DNA of 64,000 nucleotides from Bradyrhizobium sp. NP1 (GTDB lineage: Bacteria; Pseudomonadota; Alphaproteobacteria; Rhizobiales; Xanthobacteraceae). The stretch's first letter is position 1. The number at the start of each line of letters is the position of its first letter. The notes under the pieces are model-generated. The model ran no database searches and was not told where the DNA came from. It saw only the letters and a program-made list of their open reading frames with translations. The position numbers and the translations under genes were made by a program. The stretch covers positions 5,496,001 through 5,560,000 of the forward strand of contig NZ_CP127385.1 in the NCBI RefSeq assembly GCF_030378205.1, given 5' to 3'. Positions 10,205-19,202 of the stretch are shown in pieces.

Positions 10205-10484
10205 GAACGTTTCCCCTTGGTCGGCCATCTCGCAGTTCGGATCGAAATCGGCGGCCCTGCCTCACCATAGTCCAGATTTTCCGCCGTGTAGCGGCGCGGC
10301 ATGGCGTCGCCTCCGCGCAAATTTGTCAATCCGGACAATAGGCGCGGAGCGGCGAGCCGGCGAAAGGTGCCGTCCGGACAAGCATTGTTGGTGCTATAAT
10401 ACCTTGGACGCGAATAAGCCAATGTTTCCGGTTAGCCGCTAGAACCGCACTCCCGATCCGTCTCCGAGGCTCACGATCATACCG

Positions 10485-10766
10485 ATGTCCCCTGCCGCTC
10501 GCCCGTCTCTGCTCCTGATTGCCGCGCTCGCCGCGGCAACGCTGGCCGGCTGCGCCTCGGTCAACGAGCGGGTATCGGCCGGGGTCGCGGACAGCCTTCC
10601 GCAATGGGCGGGCGGGCTGCCTTCCGACGCCCCGCCGCGGCCGGGCACCGCGAAATACGACGAGTACATGAAGGAGCGGGAACGGCTACGGCAGATGCCC
10701 GCATCCGAGCGGCCGGCCGAACAGCCAAAGGCGGACGGGGCGCCGCCGCTGGACCCTGTCCGCTAG
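10485..10766 (+). CDS. small predicted lipoprotein
   Basis: A 93-residue protein with an N-terminal hydrophobic stretch and the lipobox LAGC at about residues 20-23, so it should be lipidated and anchored in the cell envelope. The mature part is short, charged and proline-rich, with no recognised domain. It lies between the divergent livK-type gene and the convergent purU. Function unknown; the lipobox and clean reading frame are the support that it is real. Confidence 0.7.
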   Translation: MSPAARPSLLLIAALAAATLAGCASVNERVSAGVADSLPQWAGGLPSDAPPRPGTAKYDEYMKERERLRQMPASERPAEQPKADGAPPLDPVR

Positions 10767-10791
10767 GGCCTAACGTCTGCGTCGCGCACGC

Positions 10792-11655
10792 TTAGTCGGT
10801 GAACACCACCGTCTTGCGGCCATTGAGGAGGACGCGGTCGGCGAGGTGATAGCGGATGGCGCGCGCCAGCACCCGCCGCTCGATGTCGCGGCCCTTGCGC
10901 ACGAGATCCTCGGGCATGTCGCGGTGGCTGATGCGCTCGACGTCCTGGTCGATGATCGGGCCCTCGTCGAGGTCGCTCGTCACGTAGTGCGCGGTGGCGC
11001 CGATCAGCTTGACGCCGCGCGCATGCGCCTGGTGATAGGGCTTGGCGCCCTTGAACCCCGGCAGGAACGAGTGGTGGATGTTGATGGACATCCCGGAAAG
11101 CTTCTCCGAGAGGTCGTCGGAGAGGATCTGCATGTAGCGCGCCAGCACCACGAGGTCGGTCTTCGTGTCCTGGACCAGCCGCCAGATCTGCGCCTCCTGG
11201 TCCTGCTTGGTTTCCCGCGTCACGGGCAAATAGTGAAACGGGATCTCGCCGAAATCGAGATGCTTGTAGGTCTCGCGCGGATGGTTGGAGACGATCGCGG
11301 TCGGGATCATCTCCAGCTCGCCGGTGCGCCAGCGGTAGAGGATGTCGACCAGGCAGTGATCGGAGGTCGACACCAGCAGCATCACGCGGCGGCGGCTGGC
11401 GCGCTCGCGCATCTGCCAGGTCATGGCAAAGCGCTCGGCGATGGCGGTAAAGCCGGTCTGCAGCGCCGACAATTCGACCGCGAGGTCGGCCGCGGTGAAC
11501 ACCACCCGCATGAAGAAATTCTGGGTCTCGACATCGTCGAACTGCTGGGCGTCGAGGATGTTCTGTCCGTTATGGGCGAGGAAGGTCGACACCGCCGAGA
11601 CGATGCCGGGGCGGTCCGGACAGGAAAGCGTCAACACATATTGATGGTCGGTCAT
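10792..11655 (-). CDS. purU: formyltetrahydrofolate deformylase
   Basis: A 287-residue cytosolic enzyme that hydrolyses 10-formyl-tetrahydrofolate to formate and tetrahydrofolate. Seen: an N-terminal ACT domain ([19 protein letters not shown], residues about 6-85) and a formyltransferase-type domain with [20 protein letters not shown] and [13 protein letters not shown], holding the usual catalytic histidine and aspartate. I used the ATG at 11655; the longer frame to 11769 adds an unrelated leader. It is divergent from the HemD-like gene. The length is normal for PurU. Confidence 0.93.
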   Translation of the reverse strand: MTDHQYVLTLSCPDRPGIVSAVSTFLAHNGQNILDAQQFDDVETQNFFMRVVFTAADLAVELSALQTGFTAIAERFAMTWQMRERASRRRVMLLVSTSDHCLVDILYRWRTGELEMIPTAIVSNHPRETYKHLDFGEIPFHYLPVTRETKQDQEAQIWRLVQDTKTDLVVLARYMQILSDDLSEKLSGMSINIHHSFLPGFKGAKPYHQAHARGVKLIGATAHYVTSDLDEGPIIDQDVERISHRDMPEDLVRKGRDIERRVLARAIRYHLADRVLLNGRKTVVFTD

Positions 11656-11794
11656 CGAAGCTTGCTTAAGATATAGGCAGCGCCGGAAATAGGGACTTTC
11701 GCGCCCCGCTCTACCACCGCCGCCAGCTTGCGCCAACGCTGATCGCAGAGTCAGGATGAACAAAATCAATCCTGCAATCCGTTAGGACAAGACC

Positions 11795-12634
11795 ATGCCT
11801 GACCGGCTCAACGGCTATCGCATCCTGATCCTGGAAACGCGCGAAGAGGCGCAGTTCTCCCGCCTGCTCGCCGAGCAGGGCGCCGACGTCGTGCAATGCC
11901 CGATGTTCACGATCCATGACGCGCCCGATCCGGCGCCGGTCGAGGCCTGGATCCGCCGCGCCATCGCAAGGCCGCTCGACGATCTCGTGCTGACGACCGG
12001 CGAAGGCCTGCGCCGGCTGATGAAGGTCGCAACCCGGCTCGGAATCGAAAAGGATTTCATTGGCGCGCTCGCCAGCGCACAAAAATTCGCCCGCGGCCCG
12101 AAGCCGGGCCGCGCCTTGCGCGAGATCGGACTGGAGCCGCAAGCGACCACGGAGAAGCCGACCTCGGAAGGGATCGCCGAGATGCTGTCGCGGATCGACC
12201 TGCACGGCCACCGGCTGGGGCTGCAGCTCTATCCCGACCGCGACCATGGCGCGCTGATCTCGAAGCTGGCCGCGCAAGGCGCCGACGTCGATGCGGTCCT
12301 GCCTTACGTCTATGACGCCAAGGCGGCCGACGCCAACATCGTCACCGCGATCGAGGCGATGGCGAAGGGCCAGATCGACGCCATTGCGCTGACGAGCTCG
12401 GGCCAGGCGCGTCGCCTGTTCGAGGTGGCGGCGGCGCATGGCTGCGAGGCGCGCCTGCGCGAGGGGCTCGAAAAGACGCCGATCGCCTCCGTCGGACCCG
12501 TCGTGTCGGAGGAACTGACATCGCACGGGCTGCGCGCGGCTATTTCGCCGGCTGAGGGCGCCTATTTCATGAAACCGCTGATCTCGGCGATGGCGGCCGC
12601 GCTTTCGAAGAACCCGCCGCGGGCGGCGCGTTAG
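11795..12634 (+). CDS. hemD: uroporphyrinogen-III synthase-like protein (HemD family)
   Basis: A 279-residue cytosolic protein of the HemD family, which closes hydroxymethylbilane to uroporphyrinogen III for haem, sirohaem and cobalamin. Seen: the two-lobe layout with LILETREEAQFSRLLAEQGADVVQCPMF at the start, DDLVLTTGEG in lobe one, and DAIALTSSGQARRLFE with IASVGPVVSEELTSHGL in lobe two. AGGA lies just before the ATG. It stands alone, not next to hemC, so it may be a second copy; the family has low conservation, and the exact role is less sure than the fold. Confidence 0.8.
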   Translation: MPDRLNGYRILILETREEAQFSRLLAEQGADVVQCPMFTIHDAPDPAPVEAWIRRAIARPLDDLVLTTGEGLRRLMKVATRLGIEKDFIGALASAQKFARGPKPGRALREIGLEPQATTEKPTSEGIAEMLSRIDLHGHRLGLQLYPDRDHGALISKLAAQGADVDAVLPYVYDAKAADANIVTAIEAMAKGQIDAIALTSSGQARRLFEVAAAHGCEARLREGLEKTPIASVGPVVSEELTSHGLRAAISPAEGAYFMKPLISAMAAALSKNPPRAAR

Positions 12635-12637
12635 CGG

Positions 12638-13594
12638 CTATTCGGCCGCCTGCCTGTGCTCGCGCAGGTAGGATTCGTAGGCCAGCCTAAGCCCCTCCTC
12701 CAGCGGCGTGCGCGCGTGCCAGCCGAGCGCGTTCAGGCGGCTGACGTCGAGCAGCTTCCGCGGCGTGCCGTCGGGCCGCGAGGGATCGAAGCTGATCGCG
12801 CCGTGATAGCCGACCACCTTGGCGACGAGGGTCGCGAACTCGGCGATCGTAACGTCCTCGCCGGTGCCGATATTGATCAGCCGCCCGTCCGAATAGACCT
12901 TCATCAGGTGCATGCAGGCGTCCGCCATGTCGTCGACATAGAGGAATTCGCGGCGCGGCGTGCCGGTGCCCCAGACCACGACATTGGCGGCGCCGGACAC
13001 TTTCGCCTCGTGGAAACGGCGGATCAGGGCCGCGACGACATGGCTGTATTCCGGATGATAGTTGTCGCCGGGACCGTAGAGGTTGGTCGGCATCACGCTG
13101 ATGAAGTCGCAGCCATACTGGCTGCGATAGGCTTCCACCATCTTGATCCCGGCGATCTTGGCGATCGCATAGGGCTCGTTGGTCTGTTCCAGCGCGCCGG
13201 TCAGCATCGCGTCCTCGCGCAGCGGCTGGGTGGCGAGCCTCGGATAGATGCAGGAGGAGCCGAGAAACATCAGCTTCTCCGCCTTGTTGAGGTGGGCGGC
13301 GTGGATGACGTTGGCGGCGATCGTCAGGTTGTCGTAGATGAATTCGGCGCGCAGCGTGTTGTTGGCGACGATGCCGCCGACCCTGGCGGCGGCGAGCAGG
13401 ACCACCTGCGGCGTCCTGGTCGCGAACCAGTCGAACACCGCCGCCTGGTCGCGCAGGTCGAGTTCCGCGCTCGTCGGCGTCAGCAGCTCGACGTCCTCGC
13501 GCGCCAGCCGACGCACGAGCGCCGAGCCGACCATGCCGCGATGGCCGGCGACGAAGACAGTCTTGCCTTTTAGCTCAAACGGCGTTCCTGCCAT
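12638..13594 (-). CDS. fcl: GDP-L-fucose synthase
   Basis: A 318-residue extended SDR that epimerises and reduces GDP-4-keto-6-deoxy-D-mannose to GDP-L-fucose. Seen: [10 protein letters not shown] at about residues 18-27, the serine motif LGSSCIYPR, and the catalytic Y-x3-K in [10 protein letters not shown]. The start ATG at 13594 lies inside the 3' end of gmd (20-base overlap in another frame), so the two are translated as a pair. The long open frame continuing to 14110 is only the shadow of gmd. Confidence 0.95.
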   Translation of the reverse strand: MAGTPFELKGKTVFVAGHRGMVGSALVRRLAREDVELLTPTSAELDLRDQAAVFDWFATRTPQVVLLAAARVGGIVANNTLRAEFIYDNLTIAANVIHAAHLNKAEKLMFLGSSCIYPRLATQPLREDAMLTGALEQTNEPYAIAKIAGIKMVEAYRSQYGCDFISVMPTNLYGPGDNYHPEYSHVVAALIRRFHEAKVSGAANVVVWGTGTPRREFLYVDDMADACMHLMKVYSDGRLINIGTGEDVTIAEFATLVAKVVGYHGAISFDPSRPDGTPRKLLDVSRLNALGWHARTPLEEGLRLAYESYLREHRQAAE

Positions 13595-14660
13595 GGGCAA
13601 TCTCGCGCTTGGCCTCGTCAAGATCGCTCGCCACCATTTCGCTGACGAGCTGGGCGAATGTGGTCTTCGGCTTCCAGCCGAGCTTGTCGCGGGCCTTGCT
13701 AGCGTCGCCGACCAGGAGGTCAACCTCGGTGGGGCGGAAATAGACGGGATCGATGCGCACCAGCGTCTTGCCGGTCTTCCTGTCGACCCCGGTCTCCTCG
13801 ACGCCCTTGCCGCGCCACTCGATCTTGCGGTCGACCTCGGCGAAGCACAATTCGACGAATTCCCGCACCGAGCGGGTCTCCCCGGTCGCCAGCACGAAAT
13901 CGTCGGGCTTGTCCGCCTGCAGGATCCGATGCATGCCCTCGACATAGTCGCGGGCATGGCCCCAGTCGCGCTTGGCCTCGAGATTGCCGAGATAGAGCGT
14001 GGTCTCGAGCCCGACCTCGATGCGCGCGACGCCGCGGCTGATCTTGCGGGTGACGAAGGTCTCGCCGCGGATCGGGCTCTCATGGTTGAACAGGATGCCG
14101 TTACTGGCAAACATGCCGTAGGCCTCGCGGTAGTTCACCGTGATCCAGTAGCCGTAGAGTTTTGCGACGCCGTAGGGTGAGCGCGGGTAGAACGGCGTGG
14201 TTTCCTTCTGGGGCACCTGCTGGACGAGGCCGTAAAGTTCCGAGGTCGAGGCCTGGTAGAACCGCGTCTCCTTCTCCATGCCGAGGATGCGGATCGCTTC
14301 CAAAAGCCGCAGCACGCCGATGGCGTCGGCATTGGCGGTATATTCCGGGCTCTCGAAGCTGACGCCGACATGGCTCTGCGCCGCCAGATTGTAGATCTCG
14401 GTCGGCCTGATCTGCTGCATCAGCCGGATCAGGTTGGTCGAGTCGGTCATGTCGCCGTAATGCAGCAGGAACGGCACGTTGCCGGTGTGCGGGTCTTCGT
14501 AGAGATGGTCGATGCGGGCGGTGTTGAAGGACGACGAACGCCGCTTGATGCCATGGACGATGTAGCCTTGGCCAAGCAGGTAGTCCGCGAGATAGGCGCC
14601 GTCCTGGCCGGTGACGCCGGTGATGAGCGCCACGCGCCGCTGCGAATCCTGAGCCGTCAT
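13575..14660 (-). CDS. gmd: GDP-mannose 4,6-dehydratase
   Basis: A 361-residue SDR that makes GDP-4-keto-6-deoxymannose. Seen: [12 protein letters not shown] near residues 15-26, the [15 protein letters not shown] motif, the TSELYG triad region with [14 protein letters not shown] (Y-x3-K), and [17 protein letters not shown]. All are diagnostic of Gmd. With the overlapping fcl gene it forms a two-gene GDP-fucose unit, probably for lipopolysaccharide or other surface glycans. A second, more divergent member of the family is found at 34460-35446. Confidence 0.96.
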   Translation of the reverse strand: MTAQDSQRRVALITGVTGQDGAYLADYLLGQGYIVHGIKRRSSSFNTARIDHLYEDPHTGNVPFLLHYGDMTDSTNLIRLMQQIRPTEIYNLAAQSHVGVSFESPEYTANADAIGVLRLLEAIRILGMEKETRFYQASTSELYGLVQQVPQKETTPFYPRSPYGVAKLYGYWITVNYREAYGMFASNGILFNHESPIRGETFVTRKISRGVARIEVGLETTLYLGNLEAKRDWGHARDYVEGMHRILQADKPDDFVLATGETRSVREFVELCFAEVDRKIEWRGKGVEETGVDRKTGKTLVRIDPVYFRPTEVDLLVGDASKARDKLGWKPKTTFAQLVSEMVASDLDEAKREIAHGRNAV

Positions 14661-14824
14661 GCCCTCTCCATAGCGCGGCCGCCTCTGCCCCGAAAGCGCG
14701 CGGCGGACTCACCCTATCGCGACCCGCCCCGGCGGGGCCGGCCTTAGCATCCGCCTGCGGCGAAGTCTAATCCAATATCGGCTGAATTTCCTGGTCTACG
14801 TGACTGAAATCGCGCGGCTTTTGC

Positions 14825-15562
14825 CTATTCCCCGTAGCTGCGCAGCCGCTCCAGGTCGACGATGGTGATGCCGCCATATTCGAGCCGCAGCAGGCCTTCC
14901 TTCTCCAGCCGCTTCAGACATTGGTTCGCATTCTGCCGGGAGATGCCGGTCAGCGCACCGATTTCCTCTTGGGTGATCTCCAGATACGGCGTCAGGTCCG
15001 GATAGAGGATCGGGTTGAACAGCGAGGCGATCGAGCGCGCCAGCCGCGCGGTCGCGTCCAGCGTGCGGCCATATTCGAGCAGCCCGATGAACTGCCCGAG
15101 CCGCTCGTTGAGCTGGCTGACCAGGAAGCGGTTGAAGCCCACGCTGTTCTCGAACAGCCGGACGAAGGTGGCGCGATCCATCAGCGCCGCGCGGGTGTCG
15201 CGCAGCGCCATCACGTCGTAACGCCGCGGCTCGTTCTTCAGCACCGAGCCCTCGCCGAACCAGGCGCCCGCGGTGAGGCCGGTGAAGCTCGTCGCCTTGC
15301 CGCCGCGCGACACCGTGCCCATCCGCGCGAGCCCGGTCACCACGCCGGCCCAGTATTCGAAGTCGTCGCCGCGCATGAAGATGAATTCGTTGGCGCCGTA
15401 TGACCGCTCCACGATGCCGGCGCGCGCCACCTCGACCTCACGCTCGGTCAGATCGCGCGACCACGCCGCGATGCGCTTCAGGTGGTCCGCAGCAATCATG
15501 ATCCCGTCGGCTGCCGCATGCCGGCGCTCCCGCCACTCGTGCTGCATCGCAACAAGGCGCAT
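14825..15562 (-). CDS. Crp/Fnr family transcriptional regulator
   Basis: A 245-residue regulator with an N-terminal cyclic-nucleotide-binding-like beta roll (about 35-150), a long dimerisation helix and a C-terminal winged helix-turn-helix (ITQEEIGALTGISRQNANQCLKRLEKEG, about 195-222). I see no cysteine cluster of the FNR type. It is transcribed divergently from the second Liv-type operon, which makes it a candidate local regulator. The start is uncertain: ATG at 15562, 15547 or 15499 are possible and none has a strong ribosome site. Confidence 0.85.
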   Translation of the reverse strand: MRLVAMQHEWRERRHAAADGIMIAADHLKRIAAWSRDLTEREVEVARAGIVERSYGANEFIFMRGDDFEYWAGVVTGLARMGTVSRGGKATSFTGLTAGAWFGEGSVLKNEPRRYDVMALRDTRAALMDRATFVRLFENSVGFNRFLVSQLNERLGQFIGLLEYGRTLDATARLARSIASLFNPILYPDLTPYLEITQEEIGALTGISRQNANQCLKRLEKEGLLRLEYGGITIVDLERLRSYGE

Positions 15563-15926
15563 TTAACCCAGCCGCGCCGCCCGCGCGCGCGGCTGAACAC
15601 CAGGGATGAATTTTGCCGCCTAATTGTCAGGCACATGACATTTCTCAATATCGCTTTCCACTATGGAGGACCACCCTGCGGCCCTTCGTCAGCCAGTGGC
15701 AGATCGAAGATCGCGGGTTGCGGGTGCGGCGTTACCACGCACGACATCCGGCTCGCCGGGCGCGGCGGGAAATGCTCGAAATCCTGACGGCGCGCGCGGG
15801 CCAAGGCGTCCGCCGCCGATAGTCGGGTGGTCTACCCATGACGGCCGATGTAAGGTCGGCATTCGTGGCGTCGAATGTGGACGAAGAGCGTGTCAAACGC
15901 CGGATTGTCGTGTTTGGAGGAACGAG
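15563..15926. other. divergent intergenic region between Crp/Fnr gene and Liv-type operon 2
   Basis: 364 bases with no convincing gene. It should contain promoters for both flanking units. The only clear element is a dyad at 15625-15640. Open frames through it continue into livG2 but have no coding character before the GTG at 15927. Confidence 0.5.
15625..15640. promoter_or_regulatory. candidate Crp/Fnr-type operator (TGTCA-N6-TGACA)
   Basis: A perfect 5-base dyad with a 6-base spacer, with partial symmetry beyond (TTGTCA...TGACAT). It lies 63 bases upstream of the Crp/Fnr gene start and 287 bases upstream of livG2. The dyad size matches Crp/Fnr family half-site spacing. Binding is inferred. 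Confidence 0.4.
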
Positions 15927-16742
15927 GTGGCCAACGCATTGGACGTGCGCGGGGTATCACTGCGCTTCGGCGGCGTGCGCGCGCTGACTGATGTCAGCTT
16001 CAGCGTCAACGACGGCGAATTGTTTTCGATCATCGGCCCGAACGGCGCCGGCAAGACGTCGATCGTCAATTGCATCTCGGGGCGCTACCGGCCGACCGAG
16101 GGCTCGCTGATCTATCGCGACAAGGACGTCACCGCGCTCAACCCGAACGCCCGCGCCTCGCTCGGCATCGGCCGCACGTTCCAGAACCTCGCGCTGTTCC
16201 ACCATATGAGCGTGCTCGACAACATCATGGTCGGGCGCCACCACCTCTTGAAGAACAACTTCATCACGGGCTCGCTGTACTGGCTGACCGGCGCGCGGCG
16301 CGAGGAGCTGACGCATCGCCGCAAGGTGGAGGAGATCATCGACTTCCTCGACCTGCAGTCGGTGCGCAAGGCGACCGCCGGCACCCTTCCCTACGGCCTG
16401 CGCAAGCGCGTCGAGCTTGCGCGTGCCATGGCGCTGGAGCCGCGGCTCATCCTGCTCGACGAGCCGATGGCCGGCATGAACTTCGAGGAAAAGGAGGACA
16501 TGGCGCGCTACATCGTCGACCTGAACGAGGAGTTCGGCATGACGGTGATGATGATCGAGCACGACATGGGCGTGGTGATGGACATCTCCCACCGCGTCAT
16601 GGTGCTTGATTTCGGCCGCAAGATCGCCGAGGGCGATCCGGCCGCGGTGCTCGCCGATCCACACGTCAAGCGCGCCTATCTCGGCGAGGAGGACGAGGTG
16701 CTGGTCGATCCGGACGATGCGCCGGCGGAGCGCGTCGCATGA
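15927..16742 (+). CDS. livG: Liv-type ABC transporter ATPase (LivG), operon 2
   Basis: A 271-residue ATPase with Walker A GPNGAGKTS, the LivG-type segment GIGRTFQNLALFHHMSVLDNIMVGRHH, signature variant LPYGLRKRVELARA, Walker B LILLDEPMAGM and a C-terminal LADPHVKRAYLG tail. It starts at GTG 15927, with TTGGAGGAA 6-8 bases upstream. Its last codons overlap the following acyl-CoA ligase gene as ATGA. It is the first gene of a plus-strand operon: livG, ligase, livH, livM, binding protein, livF, ligase. Confidence 0.92.
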   Translation: MANALDVRGVSLRFGGVRALTDVSFSVNDGELFSIIGPNGAGKTSIVNCISGRYRPTEGSLIYRDKDVTALNPNARASLGIGRTFQNLALFHHMSVLDNIMVGRHHLLKNNFITGSLYWLTGARREELTHRRKVEEIIDFLDLQSVRKATAGTLPYGLRKRVELARAMALEPRLILLDEPMAGMNFEEKEDMARYIVDLNEEFGMTVMMIEHDMGVVMDISHRVMVLDFGRKIAEGDPAAVLADPHVKRAYLGEEDEVLVDPDDAPAERVA

Positions 16743-18670
16743 TGGACTACGCCGCGCGCGCCGGAGAGGCCGACACCTATCCGAAACTGCTCCGCCTCAA
16801 CGCGAAGCAGCATGGCTCGGAAGTCGCGCTGCGCGAAAAGGATCTCGGCCTGTGGCGGGTGTTCACCTGGCACGACTACCAGGCCCGCGTCCACGACTTC
16901 GCGCTCGGCATGGTCGAGCTGGGGATTGGCCGCGGCGACGTCGTCGGCATCATCGGCGACAACCGCCCCGACTGGGTCGCAGCCGAGATCGCAACCCACG
17001 CGCTTGCCGGCTTTAGCCTGGGGCTCTACCGCGACGTGCTGGAAGAGGAAGCGGCGTACCTGCTCAATTACGGCGAAGCCAAGCTCGTCTTCGCCGAAGA
17101 CGAAGAGCAGGTCGACAAGCTGTTGGGGCTTGCCGACCGCGTGCCCGCACTCAAGCACATCGTCTATTCCGACCCGCGCGGCATGCGCAAATATGACGAT
17201 CCGCGCCTGCTCGCGGCCGACAAGCTTGCCGAGATGGGGCGCGCCCGCGCCCAGCGGGAGCCGGACCTCTATGACAGGCTGGTCGACGCGACCAATGGCG
17301 AGGAAACCGCGATCCTCTGCACCACCTCGGGGACGACCGCGAACCCGAAGCTTGCGATGCTGGCGCCGGCGCGGGTGCTGCGGCACTGCGCGACCTATCT
17401 CACCTTCGATCCCAAGGGCCCGGACGACGAATACGTCTCGGTGCTGCCGCTGCCCTGGATCATGGAACAGGTCTACGCGCTCGGCAAAGCGCTGCTCTGC
17501 CGGATGAAGGTCAACTTCGTCGAAGAGCCCGACACCATGATGAACGACTTCCGCGAGATCGCGCCGACCTTCGTGCTGTTCGCACCAAGGGTCTGGGAGC
17601 AGATCGCGGCCGACGTCCGCGCCGGCGTGATGGACGCCTCGCCCCTGAAGCAGAGCCTCTACGAGCTCGGCATGAAGAGCGGACTTGCGGCGCTGGACAA
17701 GGGCCGGCATTCGGCCTTCGCCGACATGCTGCTGTTCCGTGCGCTGCGCGACCGGCTCGGCTTCACGCGGCTGCGCTCGGCCGCGACCGGCGGCGCGGCA
17801 CTCGGCCCCGACACATTCAAGTTCTTCCAGGCCATGGGCGTGCCGCTGCGCACGCTGTACGGCCAGACCGAGCTGCTCGGCGCCTACACGCTGCACCCGG
17901 CCGACAGGATCGATCCCGACACCACGGGGGTCGCGATGGGCAGCGAGATCGAAATGCGGATCGACAATCCCGACATCCAGGGTGTCGGCGAGATCGTGGT
18001 GCGCCATCCCAACATGTTCCTGGGCTACTACAAGAACGCGGAAGCCAGCGCCGCCGATCTGAAGGACGGCTGGATGCATTCCGGCGATGCCGGCTATTTC
18101 AACGACAACCGCCAGCTTGTGGTGATCGACCGCATCAAGGATCTGGCCGAGACCGCGCGCGGCGAACGCTTCTCGCCGCAATATATCGAGAACAAGCTGA
18201 AGTTCTCGCCCTATGTCGCGGAAGCCGTGGTGCTCGGCGCCGGGCGCGACGCACTCGCCGCGATGATCTGCATCCGCTACTCGATCATCTCGAAATGGGC
18301 GGAGAAGAGCCGCATCGCCTTCACCACCTATAGCGACCTCGCCTCGCGGCCTGAGGTCTATGCGCTGTTGCGCAAGGAAGTCGAGGCCGTCAACGCCACG
18401 CTGCCGCCGGCGCAGCGCATCTCCCGCTTCCTCCTGCTCTACAAGGAGCTCGACGCCGACGACGGCGAGCTGACGCGCACGCGCAAGGTGCGCCGCGGTG
18501 TCATCAACGAGAAATACGCCGATATCATCGACTCCATCTATCGCGGCGCCCAACGCATCCCGGTCGACACCGTGATCCGCTTCCAGGACGGCACCACCCA
18601 GCGCGTGCGCACCTCGCTCGAGGTCGTCGATCTCGGCCGCGAAGCCGTCATCGCGGAGGCCGCGGAATGA
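16739..18670 (+). CDS. AMP-dependent acyl-CoA ligase (long-chain fatty acid-CoA ligase-like)
   Basis: A 643-residue ANL-family enzyme that activates a carboxylic acid with ATP and joins it to CoA. Seen: the P-loop-like motif TSGTTANPKLAM (usual TSGTTGxPK, here Ala-Asn), LYGQTEL as the aromatic/ATP motif, and HSGDAGYF with VIDRIKD as the hinge. The length and the C-terminal insertion resemble long-chain or bulky-acid ligases. It overlaps livG2 by 4 bases. Inference: the operon imports an organic acid and activates it, so the transporter substrate is probably a carboxylate rather than an amino acid. Confidence 0.88.
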   Translation: MMDYAARAGEADTYPKLLRLNAKQHGSEVALREKDLGLWRVFTWHDYQARVHDFALGMVELGIGRGDVVGIIGDNRPDWVAAEIATHALAGFSLGLYRDVLEEEAAYLLNYGEAKLVFAEDEEQVDKLLGLADRVPALKHIVYSDPRGMRKYDDPRLLAADKLAEMGRARAQREPDLYDRLVDATNGEETAILCTTSGTTANPKLAMLAPARVLRHCATYLTFDPKGPDDEYVSVLPLPWIMEQVYALGKALLCRMKVNFVEEPDTMMNDFREIAPTFVLFAPRVWEQIAADVRAGVMDASPLKQSLYELGMKSGLAALDKGRHSAFADMLLFRALRDRLGFTRLRSAATGGAALGPDTFKFFQAMGVPLRTLYGQTELLGAYTLHPADRIDPDTTGVAMGSEIEMRIDNPDIQGVGEIVVRHPNMFLGYYKNAEASAADLKDGWMHSGDAGYFNDNRQLVVIDRIKDLAETARGERFSPQYIENKLKFSPYVAEAVVLGAGRDALAAMICIRYSIISKWAEKSRIAFTTYSDLASRPEVYALLRKEVEAVNATLPPAQRISRFLLLYKELDADDGELTRTRKVRRGVINEKYADIIDSIYRGAQRIPVDTVIRFQDGTTQRVRTSLEVVDLGREAVIAEAAE

Positions 18671-18703
18671 TGCAGAGTTGGCAGACCGACAGCCGCTGCC
18701 TTC

Positions 18704-18768
18704 ACCTCTCCCCGCCTGCGGGGAGAGGTCGGGTCGCGTCAGCGATCCGGGTGAGGGGGAGCTTCCGC
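18704..18768. repeat. left inverted-repeat end flanking DUF559 gene
   Basis: A 65-base segment starting with a hairpin (ACCTCTCCCCGC, 2-base loop region, GCGGGGAGAGGT) followed by a spacer and GGGTGAGGGGGAGCTTCCGC. Its reverse complement reappears at 19106-19169 with only a few differences outside the short variable middle. It lies just after the ligase gene's stop codon. Confidence 0.8.
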
Positions 18769-19104
18769 AAGGGCGTCGGCAATCGTTTCCAGCACACCGG
18801 AAATATTGCCCAGCACATCGTTGTTCCAGAATCTCAGCACACGGTAATTGTGGTCGGCAAGCCATTTGTCGCGAACGACGTCGCCGGCATTGTCAGCATG
18901 TTGCCCGCCGTCCACCTCAACTACGAGGCGGCTCTCGCGGCAAACAAAGTCGACGGTGTACGGGCCAATCGGTTCTTGGCGCACGAATTTGGAGCCATTG
19001 ACCTGGCGAGACCGGAGCCTCCGCCAGAGAGCGGTTTCTGCATCGGTAGCTGCATGCCGCAAGCGCCTGGCACGTCCCGTCTTGATCTCATTGGCAGGAC
19101 GCAA
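18739..19104 (-). CDS. DUF559 / Vsr-like endonuclease domain protein inside an inverted-repeat element
   Basis: A 121-residue protein of the DUF559 family, part of the very-short-patch-repair/PD-(D/E)xK nuclease group. Seen: E23 (DAETALWRRLR), the core D52 (YTVDFVC) and E63-x-D65 with H69 (VVEVDGGQH), then DKWLADHNYRVLRFWNNDV, a family hallmark. The start is TTG at 19104, with a GGGGGAG ribosome site that lies within the right inverted repeat. Its 3' end runs into the left repeat. It lies antisense inside a transporter operon and probably arrived there as a unit. Biological role is not known for most family members. Confidence 0.85.
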   Translation of the reverse strand: MRPANEIKTGRARRLRHAATDAETALWRRLRSRQVNGSKFVRQEPIGPYTVDFVCRESRLVVEVDGGQHADNAGDVVRDKWLADHNYRVLRFWNNDVLGNISGVLETIADALAEAPPHPDR

Positions 19105-19105
19105 A

Positions 19106-19169
19106 GCGGAAACTCCCCCTCACCCGACGCGCTCCGCGCGTCGACCTCTCCCCGCAAGCGGGGAGAGGT
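19106..19169. repeat. right inverted-repeat end flanking DUF559 gene
   Basis: A 64-base segment that is the imperfect reverse complement of 18704-18768. It contains GCGGAAACTCCCCCTCACCC, a variable middle with its own GACGCGCTCCGCGCGTC palindrome, and the terminal hairpin CCTCTCCCCGC-AA-GCGGGGAGAGG. It supplies the ribosome site of the DUF559 gene. No target duplication is evident just outside. Confidence 0.8.
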
Positions 19170-19202
19170 TAGCACCTCGCGGCATCACCCGAATAGGCCC
19201 GC

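Noticed and set aside
10395..10400. TATAAT as a -10 box for the small lipoprotein gene
   Set aside because: No -35 element is found at 16-18 bases upstream; TTGTTG lies only 4 bases before it. In alphaproteobacterial DNA a single hexamer is not enough.
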